A DNA stretch of 64,000 nucleotides from positions 3,569,501 to 3,633,500 of the forward strand of contig CP107199.1 in NCBI GenBank assembly GCA_025758065.1, written 5' to 3'. Source of the stretch: Lachnospiraceae bacterium (GTDB taxonomy: Bacteria > Bacillota > Clostridia > Lachnospirales > Lachnospiraceae). Position numbers and translations under genes: made by a program. The notes beneath the pieces were generated by a model, which saw only the letters and a list, made by a program, of their open reading frames with translations, did not search any database and was not told the origin of the DNA. This document shows, in pieces, positions 1 through 7,003 of the stretch; the first letter of the stretch is position 1, and every line of letters begins with the position of its first letter.

Positions 1-192
1 CGGCTTGCCATCCAAAACTCTCTGAATTTGACTTTCTGTAGCAAGACTCTGTAAACTATTCCAAAAGTATGTCTCAGTATGCCTTGTGTCATTAATCAAG
101 TAAATCACCCTATCTTCACTCCAAGTATATCCAAGTTTTGTAAAATGTACAAGAGCTGGGATCTTAACTCTGGAATCTTCTGGTCTCCCCAT
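1..192 (-). CDS. hsdR: Type I restriction enzyme R subunit, N-terminal part (cut by window edge)
   Basis: First 64 residues of what looks like the restriction subunit of a type I restriction-modification enzyme, the ATP-driven translocase and nuclease that acts with HsdM and HsdS on unmethylated DNA. The frame opens at ATG 192, behind GGAGG about ten bases upstream, and runs off the left edge. Residues 5-21 read EDSRVKIPALVHFTKLG, which resembles the first conserved block of HsdR proteins. The nuclease and helicase domains are outside the window, so the call rests on this block alone. A helix-turn-helix fragment of a kind often found beside restriction loci lies just upstream. The rest of the system should lie beyond position 1. 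Confidence 0.65.
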   Translation of the reverse strand, partial: MGRPEDSRVKIPALVHFTKLGYTWSEDRVIYLINDTRHTETYFWNSLQSLATESQIQRVLDGKP

Positions 193-216
193 AGGTATGG
201 CACCTCCAATACATCA

Positions 217-330
217 TTATTTCTTCTTGCGAGGATCAACTGGTTTTTGTGCATCCTTTGGCAACAACCATGTTTTTCCTTTTTTCTCTGCGCCAGGTAC
301 TCTTCCTTGACTACAAAGTAAGGATTTAGT
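217..330 (-). pseudogene. Truncated helix-turn-helix (excisionase-like) DNA-binding protein
   Basis: The minus strand keeps an open frame of 37 residues ending at a TAA at 219-217. It reads SLLCSQGRVPGAEKKGKTW, then LLPKDAQKPVDPRKKK. This matches the C-terminal half of small MerR/excisionase-like helix-turn-helix proteins, in which the recognition helix and wing are followed by a proline-lysine tail. There is no start codon, and an in-frame TGA (333-331) closes the frame upstream, close to where inverted repeat E1 begins (343). The N-terminal half of the domain was not found on the far side of E1, so the gene looks 5'-deleted as well as interrupted. It ends 24 bases before the hsdR start. Family call by eye; breakage is clear. 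Confidence 0.55.
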
Positions 331-342
331 TCAATAGGGTCC

Positions 343-531
343 GAAAGGGCTCCTCCATGTATAAACGCATTCACGGTAATTTTGTCCATTTTGCTCCGCC
401 GCCGATTAAGCAGGTCTCCGGCAAACTCGCTCACTGCGTTCGCTCAAACAGTGCCTCCAACCTGCCAGCTATGCTCACAAAATGGACAAAATTGCCTGCC
501 GAATGCTTATTATACATGGAGGAGCCCTTTC
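343..531. repeat. Structured inverted repeat E1 (about 190 bp, MITE-like)
   Basis: A long imperfect palindrome. It opens with GAAAGGGCTCCTCCATGTAT and closes with the complement; the arms match for roughly 48 bp, including AATTTTGTCCATTTTG. Read on the minus strand, the middle holds a stem GCAGGT/ACCTGC enclosing ACTGTTTGAGC, a small hairpin and GCGAGTTTG, followed by GGCGGCG. The same core occurs in E2 (641-839) with different but still complementary stem bases. It abuts the truncated helix-turn-helix gene. There is no coding capacity of note; short open frames here are by-products. Bases 532-640 hold nothing recognisable. Confidence 0.75.
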
Positions 532-640
532 TACTGTATTGGATATGTCATATAAAAAATACCATACTTAAGTACAATCCCCCTCCTACATGAAAACTGC
601 TTATTGGTTTGCTCCTACATTTTTTATTGCCAATAACGTA

Positions 641-839
641 GAAAGCCGCCGGTACACATGACAGAATAAGCATTTGTTGAAAATCCGTGAGTGGACGCGC
701 ATAGCGTCAGAACGGAGAACCACTGTTTGAGCACGCAACGCGTGCGAGTTTGGTTCGCAGTTCTGACAATAGGCGGCGCAAGCCCACGAGCAAAGGATTT
801 TCATTCAATGCGCATCTGTCATGTGCGCCGGTGGCTTTC
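641..839. repeat. Structured inverted repeat E2 (about 200 bp), relative of E1
   Basis: The outer arms start GAAAGCCGCCGGTACACATG and end with an imperfect complement (CATGTGCGCCGGTGGCTTTC), matching over about 45 bp. Read on the plus strand, the centre contains CAGAAC, then ACTGTTTGAGC, a GC-rich hairpin, GCGAGTTTG, then GTTCTG and GGCGGCG. This is the same order as in E1, but on the opposite strand. The inner stem is CAGAAC/GTTCTG here and GCAGGT/ACCTGC in E1, so pairing is kept while sequence differs. Bases 840-912 hold no gene. Confidence 0.75.
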
Positions 840-912
840 GGACCTTAGTCAACAATATCGGTATATTCTTTTATCGGAATAGTTTCAACAGTAAATGATA
901 CATTATTGTGTC

Positions 913-949
913 AAAAAAAGAAACCATGTATTAAACTACACAGTTTCTT
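913..949 (-). terminator. Intrinsic terminator of eno
   Basis: Read on the minus strand just after the eno stop: AGAAAC TGTGTA, loop, TACATG GTTTCT, followed by seven T. The stem is 12 bp, including wobble pairs. It ends the eno transcript. Confidence 0.8.
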
Positions 950-964
950 TCATAACGATATTGT

Positions 965-2263
965 TTATCTATTAAAATTGAATGCTTTCTTTCCGAGATA
1001 ACTTGCACTATCCCCCAAATTTTCGTCAATTCTAAGAAGCTGATTATACTTAGCGACTCTTTCCGACCTACTAGGTGCTCCAGTTTTAATCTGTCCTGCA
1101 TTTAAGGCAACCGCAAGATCTGCTATTGTTACATCTTCTGTTTCTCCTGATCTATGCGAAACGATGGCTGTATAACCTGCCTTCTGTGCCATCTTAATAG
1201 TCTCAAGCGTTTCAGATACTGAACCAATCTGATTAAGCTTAATTAGGATAGAGTTTGCAACTCCCATCTCTATTCCCTTCTTCAGTCGTTCTGTATTGGT
1301 TACGAATAAATCATCTCCCACTAGCTGTACTTTATGACCAATTCTCTCTGTCATCTTCTTCCAACCTTCCCAATCCTCCTCATCAAGACCATCTTCGATG
1401 GAATAAATAGGATACTTAGCAATAAGCTGTTCCCAATATTCAATCAATTCATCTGATGTAAAGTCTTTTCCTGATTTTGGCTGATGATAAAAACCTACTC
1501 CTTTTTCACTCTTCCATTCTGATGATGCAGCATCAAGGGCAATTACAAAATCTTTACCTGGCTCAAATCCTGCATTTTGAATTGCCTTTACAAGATGGTC
1601 TAGCGCATCCTCCTGTGATTTAAACTCAGGTGCAAATCCACCTTCATCGCCTACAGCTGTAGACATACCCTCATCTTTAATCAATTTTTGCAATGAATGA
1701 AATACTTCTGTTCCCCAACGAAGTGCTTCTGAAAAGTTTTCTGCTCCTACAGGCATCACGAGGAATTCCTGTATATCCACAGGTGCACTGCTATGAGCTC
1801 CCGCATTTTCCAAATTAAGCATTGGCACGGGCAATGTAGTGGCGTTTACACCACCAAGGAATCTATATAGTGGAATTCCCAAGGCTTTCGCAGCCGCATT
1901 TGCTGTCGCAAGGGATACTGCAAGAATCGCATTTGCTCCCAAATTTGATTTATCTTTTGTTCCGTCCAATTTAATCATTATCTGATCTACAGCATATAGA
2001 TCAGAAGCATCCATTCCGATTAGTGCCGGTGCAATCTGTTCATTTATATTCGCAACTGCCTTTGTAACTCCTTTGCCACCGAATTTTTCTTTATCTCCAT
2101 CTCTAAGCTCAAGTGCTTCAAATACTCCTGTTGACGCTCCTGATGGTGCAGCGCCTCTTCCTACTGTTCCATCTACTAATATAACCTCAGCCTCAACCGT
2201 TGGATTACCTCTGGAATCAATAATCTGTCTTCCAATAACCTTTTCAATCTCTAAATACATCAT
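965..2263 (-). CDS. eno: Enolase (phosphopyruvate hydratase), divergent active-site loop
   Basis: Glycolytic enzyme interconverting 2-phosphoglycerate and phosphoenolpyruvate in the cytosol; 432 residues, normal length. The catalytic and metal residues are all visible: E166, E207 (GDEGG), D244, E290, D317, K342, H370 (SHRSGETED) and K393, with loop SGAST at 41-45. The second flexible loop is unusual. Most bacterial enolases read MN-I-x-NGG-x-HA-x-N there, while this one reads LNLENAGAHSSAP (149-161), keeping only the histidine (H157). Start ATG 2263 has AAAGGAG upstream; ATG 2260 is an alternative. It is monocistronic with its own terminator. By eye it uses more A/T-ending codons than the genes from 2.6 kb on, and it sits beside restriction and repeat DNA, so it may be an acquired paralogue. 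Enolase identity is certain; the role as main enzyme is not. Confidence 0.95.
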   Translation of the reverse strand: MMYLEIEKVIGRQIIDSRGNPTVEAEVILVDGTVGRGAAPSGASTGVFEALELRDGDKEKFGGKGVTKAVANINEQIAPALIGMDASDLYAVDQIMIKLDGTKDKSNLGANAILAVSLATANAAAKALGIPLYRFLGGVNATTLPVPMLNLENAGAHSSAPVDIQEFLVMPVGAENFSEALRWGTEVFHSLQKLIKDEGMSTAVGDEGGFAPEFKSQEDALDHLVKAIQNAGFEPGKDFVIALDAASSEWKSEKGVGFYHQPKSGKDFTSDELIEYWEQLIAKYPIYSIEDGLDEEDWEGWKKMTERIGHKVQLVGDDLFVTNTERLKKGIEMGVANSILIKLNQIGSVSETLETIKMAQKAGYTAIVSHRSGETEDVTIADLAVALNAGQIKTGAPSRSERVAKYNQLLRIDENLGDSASYLGKKAFNFNR

Positions 2264-2303
2264 AGTATCAACACTCCTTTCAATGAGAAATCATATTTTT
2301 TCC

Positions 2304-2341
2304 TACATGGTTAGTTTATACTAACTATGTATATCCGTCAA
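2304..2341 (-). promoter_or_regulatory. eno promoter with a long palindrome (putative operator)
   Basis: On the minus strand TTGACG (2341-2336) lies 17 bases before TAAACT (2318-2313), a good sigma-A promoter for eno. A palindrome spans 2304-2331: left arm TACATGGTTAGT, spacer TTAT, right arm ACTAACTATGTA, with one mismatched pair. It fills the spacer and covers the -10 box, the usual place for a repressor site. The binding protein is unknown. The remaining bases up to 2552 hold no convincing gene. Confidence 0.6.
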
Positions 2342-2552
2342 TTATCCTACTATGATAATGTTTCTCATAAATAAGTGGTTTTATACAGGTATCCGAAATA
2401 AGTGGTTGAAACTGCTTATACTGATACCCCCAAAAAGATGGAAAGTAATTCTTTCCACCTTTTATTGGTGTCGCCAGAATACACCCTTTCTTACTGTTTC
2501 TGTAATCATAAATGACATTCTTCGATCTGATGGATTTTATCCTTAAAACAGC

Positions 2553-2603
2553 AAAAAGGAAGCTGCCGCTTCACGAAAATTCATTCGTTAAAGTGACAGC
2601 CTC
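2553..2603 (-). terminator. Intrinsic terminator of the murE-murF-apeB region
   Basis: Minus-strand hairpin with arms GAGGCTGTCACTTTAACGA and TCGTGAAGCGGCAGCTTC (imperfect), followed by CCTTTTTGC. It lies directly downstream of the M18 aminopeptidase stop. Confidence 0.7.
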
Positions 2604-2615
2604 GTGATCATTTTT

Positions 2616-3944
2616 TTACTCACCCAGAGTATAATTTCCATTTCCTTCAGCCACGATGCAACTGTTAAAGAATTCAGTTGCTGCCTTGATCAGATAGCAG
2701 GTATCTTTCACACCTGCAGTCTCATAAGGAGAATGCATTGCAAACTGAGGAAGTCCGATATCTACAGTATTTAAGGAAACATGTGCATTGGAAATATTTC
2801 CCAGTGTGGAACCACCTGCAATGTCAGAACGGTTGGTAAAGGTCTGTACCGGAACCTGTACCTTCTTGCATAATGCCTTGAAAACAGCTGCTGATACTGC
2901 ATCAGTGGTATATTTCTGATTTGCATTGTATTTGATAACAATACCCTCATTAATAGACGGACGGTTGGTTGGATCAGCGACATCTGCATGGTTTGGATGT
3001 ACTGCATGGGCATTATCTGCAGAGATCATAAAGCTGGAGGCAACTGCCATAAGATACTGCTCTCTGGTACGTCCCAGACTGTCATTAATACGCTCTAAAA
3101 CATCCTTTAAGAAAGTGGAATCTGCCCCCTGCTTGGTACCGCTTCCCACTTCTTCATTGTCAAAGATAGCTGCTACAGAAACACTTGAACTGTTTTCTCC
3201 TTCAATAACTGCTTTTACAGAAGAAAATGCACACTGCAGATCATCCAGTCTGCCGCAGGAAAGGAAGGTCTCATCTGCACCCCAGATAGTTCCCGGCTGA
3301 CGGTTATATAAAAACAGATCATGTCCTAAAATATCCTCTTCTTTTACACCTGCTGCTTCTGCCATGAGAGACATAAAGGTTCCCTTTGCTTCCAGACTGC
3401 CAAATACAGGAAGCATATCTTTCTGTGCATTATAAGCGTACCCGTCATTTACCTGGCGGTTCATATGGATAGCCAGATTTGGGATCATCACCAGATCCCG
3501 GTCTACATTAACCAGTTTGGACACAAGACGGCTTTCCTCTGATACTACCAGTCTTCCTGCGATGGATAATGGTCTGTCAAACCATGGTGCACAGATCATG
3601 CCGCCATACTTTTCAACATTTAACTTGATGCAGTGAGCTGCTTCTATCTCCGGATTTTCTTTAATTTTAAAGGCTGGTGAATCACTGTGGCTTGCCATGA
3701 TCTGAAATCCCTTAAAGTCTTTTCCCGGTATCTTAAATGCGATCACAGAAGACTGATTGCGGGTCACAAAATAACGTCCGCCAGCCTTAAGCTCCCAGCT
3801 TTCTTCCTCTTTTACTTCTGTAAAGCCGGCTGCTGTAAGCATATCTGTTACATTCTTCACTGCATGAAAGCAGGAAGGACTGTTCTGTAAAAATGCAAGC
3901 AGTTCCTTTGCTGTTTCGTTGTAGTTTTCTCTTGTTAATTCCAT
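2616..3944 (-). CDS. apeB: M18 family aminopeptidase
   Basis: Cytosolic zinc aminopeptidase that trims N-terminal residues from peptides; 442 residues, typical for family M18. The conserved zinc and catalytic blocks are visible in order: ASHSDSP (about 84-90), NDGYAYNAQKDMLPVFG (about 165-181), FDNEEVGSGT (about 262-271), SADNAHAVHPNH (about 308-319) and, near the C-terminus, AMHSPYE. The HSD, DNEE and AMHS motifs supply metal ligands in this family. A GGAG lies about 15 bases before the start, a rather long spacing. It follows murF but is separated from it by a terminator, so it probably has its own promoter in the 3945-3990 interval. The peptide substrate cannot be told from sequence. Confidence 0.93.
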   Translation of the reverse strand: MELTRENYNETAKELLAFLQNSPSCFHAVKNVTDMLTAAGFTEVKEEESWELKAGGRYFVTRNQSSVIAFKIPGKDFKGFQIMASHSDSPAFKIKENPEIEAAHCIKLNVEKYGGMICAPWFDRPLSIAGRLVVSEESRLVSKLVNVDRDLVMIPNLAIHMNRQVNDGYAYNAQKDMLPVFGSLEAKGTFMSLMAEAAGVKEEDILGHDLFLYNRQPGTIWGADETFLSCGRLDDLQCAFSSVKAVIEGENSSSVSVAAIFDNEEVGSGTKQGADSTFLKDVLERINDSLGRTREQYLMAVASSFMISADNAHAVHPNHADVADPTNRPSINEGIVIKYNANQKYTTDAVSAAVFKALCKKVQVPVQTFTNRSDIAGGSTLGNISNAHVSLNTVDIGLPQFAMHSPYETAGVKDTCYLIKAATEFFNSCIVAEGNGNYTLGE

Positions 3945-3992
3945 AGTGTTAAATATCTTCTCCTTATATTAACTTCTTAAAATATCGCTTTT

Positions 3993-4019
3993 AAAAACCA
4001 CGCCTGCGAAAGCAGGCGG
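3993..4019 (-). terminator. Intrinsic terminator after murF
   Basis: Minus strand: CGCCTGC TTTC GCAGGCG, then TGGTTTTTAAA. A compact seven-pair hairpin with a T tract immediately after the murF stop, separating murF from apeB. Confidence 0.8.
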
Positions 4020-4032
4020 GTATGTACTCTTT

Positions 4033-5463
4033 TTATTTTTCTTTCATATAAGCTACTGCTTTGGAAAGTCCCATACTGTTAGATCCCTTAAACAGCAGAC
4101 AATCACCGGAAACTACATGGTCATCTAACCATTTTTCCAGTTCTTCAAGGTTTTCTACTTCTGCCAGCGGTATATTTCCCCCTGACATTTTCAGACCAGC
4201 TCCGATCTCTTCTGCCAGTTTCCCATAAAGAACTACCTGATCTACCGGATGCTCTTTTAAGAAAGTTCCCACTTCCTGATGGAATTTTATAGTATCAGGA
4301 CCTAATTCCTTCATATCAGCAAGAACCGCGATCCTTTTTCCCTCACATGGCAAAGAACCTAATACCTGTATTCCCGCTTTCATGGAAACAGGGCTCGCAT
4401 TATAGCTGTCATCGATCACTGTTACGCCATTCAGATGCAGGATCTGCTGACGGCCCTTAAAGCCTTCAAAGCGGCATAAAGGCTCTGAAGCCTTTTCCAT
4501 AGAAATACCATATTCACCTGCCACTGCCAGGGCTGCCAGAGCATTCTGTACCATATGGACACCCATGACCTCAAGATGAAGCTGTACTTTTTCATCTCCA
4601 TGAACAGCTGTAAATACAGGATGACCATTTTCCAGATGCAGATCCTCTCCCCGGTAATCACAGCCTTCTGAAAGTCCATACAGGATCTTCTTCCTGCCAT
4701 TCTCCGGGATTACATTCCTAAGAAGGGGATCATCTCCGTTTAAGAATAATGTTCCATCTTCTGACATTCCATCCTGGATATGCAGCTTTTCCTTTAAAAT
4801 ATTCTCTTTAGAACCTAACTGTTCAATATGGGCTACTCCAATATTAGTCACAACTGCACAGTTGACTCTGGCAACATTTGCAATACGGGTCATTTCTCCC
4901 GGCTCACTCATTCCCAGTTCGATCACACCGATCTCTGCATTTTCCGGGATCTCAGCAACAGTGATCGGCACTCCCACCTGACTGTTGCTGTTTCCCGGTG
5001 TCTTGTATACAAGAAAACCGGCGCTTAAGGCTGCTGCCACCATTTCACGGGTGGTAGTCTTTCCCACGCTTCCGGTAATACCGACCAAAGGAAGAGGATG
5101 CATGTTTCTGCAATATGCTCCCAGATCCTGAAGCGCCTTTCTTGTATCAGGCACACAGATCCATGCCGCTGCTTTTGCCGCTGTTTCTTTTTCTTTGTCC
5201 CCTTTGCACTGGGTAAAGATAGCTTCCTGTACTTCCTCTTCTGTTTTATGACGGCTGGTAAACACTGCCTTTGCACCATTTCCAATGGCCATGCAGATAT
5301 AATCATGTCCGTCTGCCCGTTCCCCGATGATCGGCACAAACAGATCATTTCCTGTCATTTTTCTGGAATCCAGGCTGATATGCTCTACAGATGGAGCATC
5401 CCCTTCGTGTACTAATATTCCACCAACTGCTCCTGCAAGGGCTCTGGCTGTTATCTCTCTCAT
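4033..5463 (-). CDS. murF: UDP-MurNAc-tripeptide--D-alanyl-D-alanine ligase
   Basis: ATP-dependent cytosolic ligase adding D-Ala-D-Ala to UDP-MurNAc-tripeptide, the last soluble step of peptidoglycan precursor synthesis. 476 residues, normal. N-terminal substrate domain, then the Mur-ligase P-loop GITGSVGKTTTREM (about 128-141), the central domain with LGMSEPGEM (about 183-191) and the C-terminal domain with IDDSYNASPVSMKAG (about 351-365). It starts two bases after the murE stop (TAA AG ATG), so the two are almost certainly co-transcribed and translationally coupled. It is followed by a terminator. The order murE-murF is common in cell-wall clusters. Confidence 0.96.
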   Translation of the reverse strand: MREITARALAGAVGGILVHEGDAPSVEHISLDSRKMTGNDLFVPIIGERADGHDYICMAIGNGAKAVFTSRHKTEEEVQEAIFTQCKGDKEKETAAKAAAWICVPDTRKALQDLGAYCRNMHPLPLVGITGSVGKTTTREMVAAALSAGFLVYKTPGNSNSQVGVPITVAEIPENAEIGVIELGMSEPGEMTRIANVARVNCAVVTNIGVAHIEQLGSKENILKEKLHIQDGMSEDGTLFLNGDDPLLRNVIPENGRKKILYGLSEGCDYRGEDLHLENGHPVFTAVHGDEKVQLHLEVMGVHMVQNALAALAVAGEYGISMEKASEPLCRFEGFKGRQQILHLNGVTVIDDSYNASPVSMKAGIQVLGSLPCEGKRIAVLADMKELGPDTIKFHQEVGTFLKEHPVDQVVLYGKLAEEIGAGLKMSGGNIPLAEVENLEELEKWLDDHVVSGDCLLFKGSNSMGLSKAVAYMKEK

Positions 5464-5465
5464 CT

Positions 5466-6971
5466 TTATGCTTTCTCTCCCAGTTCTTTTACTGTTTCTT
5501 CAATCACTTCACGGTCCAGGAAATGATGACGGACACCATTGATCTCCTGATAATCTTCATGTCCCTTTCCGATAACAGCTACCATATCTCCCGGCTGTGC
5601 CTGAAGGATACTGTAGCGGATTGCTTCCCTGCGGTCCGGTATCTCAATAAAGCTGCCGCCTGTTTTTTCAATGCTTCCGCGGATATCAGCAATAATATCT
5701 TCCACCTTCTCATACCGGGAATTGTCTGCTGTAATAATGCTCAGATCTGCCAGCTTTCCACCGATCTCGCCCATAGAATAGCGACGGTCTTTGGACCGGT
5801 TTCCACCGCATCCAAAAACGCAGACAAGGCGTTTAGGCTTATAATCCCTAAGTGTGGATAACAGGCTTTCCATGCTCACAGCATTATGGGCGTAATCCAC
5901 AAGAACAGTACATCTCTCACTGGTATAGACGATCTCCATACGGCCATTTACCCGGATATGTTCCAAGGCATGGCTGATCTTTTCTTTATCCAGATTTAAG
6001 AAGCTGCACACACTGACAGCTGCCAGTGCATTTACCACATTAAAGAGTCCCGGGATACCCAGTCTTACTTCCATATCATATTTTCCGGAAATGTGGAATT
6101 CTGTTCCTACAAAATCCGGCTGTGATACATAGCGTATATCAGAAGCTGAAAAATCTGCCTCTTTTCCTTTTTCGCTGTAAGTATAAAGTTCACAATCTGC
6201 TGCCTTTATGATCTGCTCTGCATGTTCATCATCTTTATTTACCAGACCAATGCGACACATATTAAGGAGTCTTGTCTTATAATAAAGATATTCTTCAAAA
6301 TCCGCATGCTCTCCTGGTCCGATATGGTCTGGAGAAATATTGGTAAAAATACCATAGTCAAAATACAGTCCATCTGTGCGATGCATCTTAATACCCTGGG
6401 AAGATACCTCCATCACTGCATATTCACAGCCTGCTTCCACCATCTGTGAAAATGCCTGATGAAGCTCATAAGATTCCGGCGTAGTATTTAAAGTAGGTGT
6501 TACCACATCACCGATCATAGTACCTGTAGTTCCGATCATGCCCACTTTCTTTCCTGCAGCCTGTAAAATGGCCCGGATCATATGAGTAGTGGTTGTCTTC
6601 CCCTTGGTTCCTGTAACACCGATCATCACCAGTTTTTTAGTAGGATGGCCGAAACGTGCAGCTGAAAGAAGAGCCAGCGCGTGACGGCCTTCTTCTACCA
6701 TGACCACAGTTATTTTATTTAATTCTTCCCCAGAAAGCCCACTGGCTTTTAACTCTTCTTCCACAGGTCTTTCTGTTACAAGGACTGTTACACCTGCTTT
6801 TAATACCTGAGGGATAAAGCTGTGTCCGTCTGCCCGGATTCCTTTCATTGCCACAAATACTTTTCCAGGAGCTGCTTTTCTGGAATCATAGATCACATCT
6901 TCTGTTTCCACATCCACATTTCCCTGAAGCAGCGTATATTCAAGTCCTTTTAACCAATCACGAAATATCAT
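5466..6971 (-). CDS. murE: UDP-MurNAc-L-Ala-D-Glu--2,6-diaminopimelate ligase
   Basis: Adds the third stem-peptide residue to UDP-MurNAc-dipeptide in the cytosol; 501 residues. Features in order: an N-terminal MurE domain, the P-loop GVTGTKGKTTTTHM (about 118-131), the YYKTRLLN lysine that is carbamylated in this family, the VDYAHNAVSM block and a C-terminal domain. The residue-specificity motif, DNPR in meso-diaminopimelate enzymes, reads DNSR here (about 413-416). The key Asn and Arg are kept, so DAP is the likely substrate, with a Pro-to-Ser change. GKGHEDYQ near the C-terminus also fits the DAP type. RBS GAGG lies nine bases before ATG. It is 32 bases downstream of fhs and coupled to murF. 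Confidence 0.95.
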   Translation of the reverse strand: MIFRDWLKGLEYTLLQGNVDVETEDVIYDSRKAAPGKVFVAMKGIRADGHSFIPQVLKAGVTVLVTERPVEEELKASGLSGEELNKITVVMVEEGRHALALLSAARFGHPTKKLVMIGVTGTKGKTTTTHMIRAILQAAGKKVGMIGTTGTMIGDVVTPTLNTTPESYELHQAFSQMVEAGCEYAVMEVSSQGIKMHRTDGLYFDYGIFTNISPDHIGPGEHADFEEYLYYKTRLLNMCRIGLVNKDDEHAEQIIKAADCELYTYSEKGKEADFSASDIRYVSQPDFVGTEFHISGKYDMEVRLGIPGLFNVVNALAAVSVCSFLNLDKEKISHALEHIRVNGRMEIVYTSERCTVLVDYAHNAVSMESLLSTLRDYKPKRLVCVFGCGGNRSKDRRYSMGEIGGKLADLSIITADNSRYEKVEDIIADIRGSIEKTGGSFIEIPDRREAIRYSILQAQPGDMVAVIGKGHEDYQEINGVRHHFLDREVIEETVKELGEKA

Positions 6972-7003
6972 GCTTTTAAACCTCTGTTTCTATAATCAAT
7001 TTT

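Noticed and set aside
105..434. 109-codon minus-strand frame at the left edge
   Set aside because: Runs through E1 and out of frame with both the helix-turn-helix fragment and hsdR, which have better family matches and a ribosome site.
2352..2546. 64-codon frame between eno and apeB
   Set aside because: No ribosome site or recognisable family; AT-rich spacer next to a terminator.
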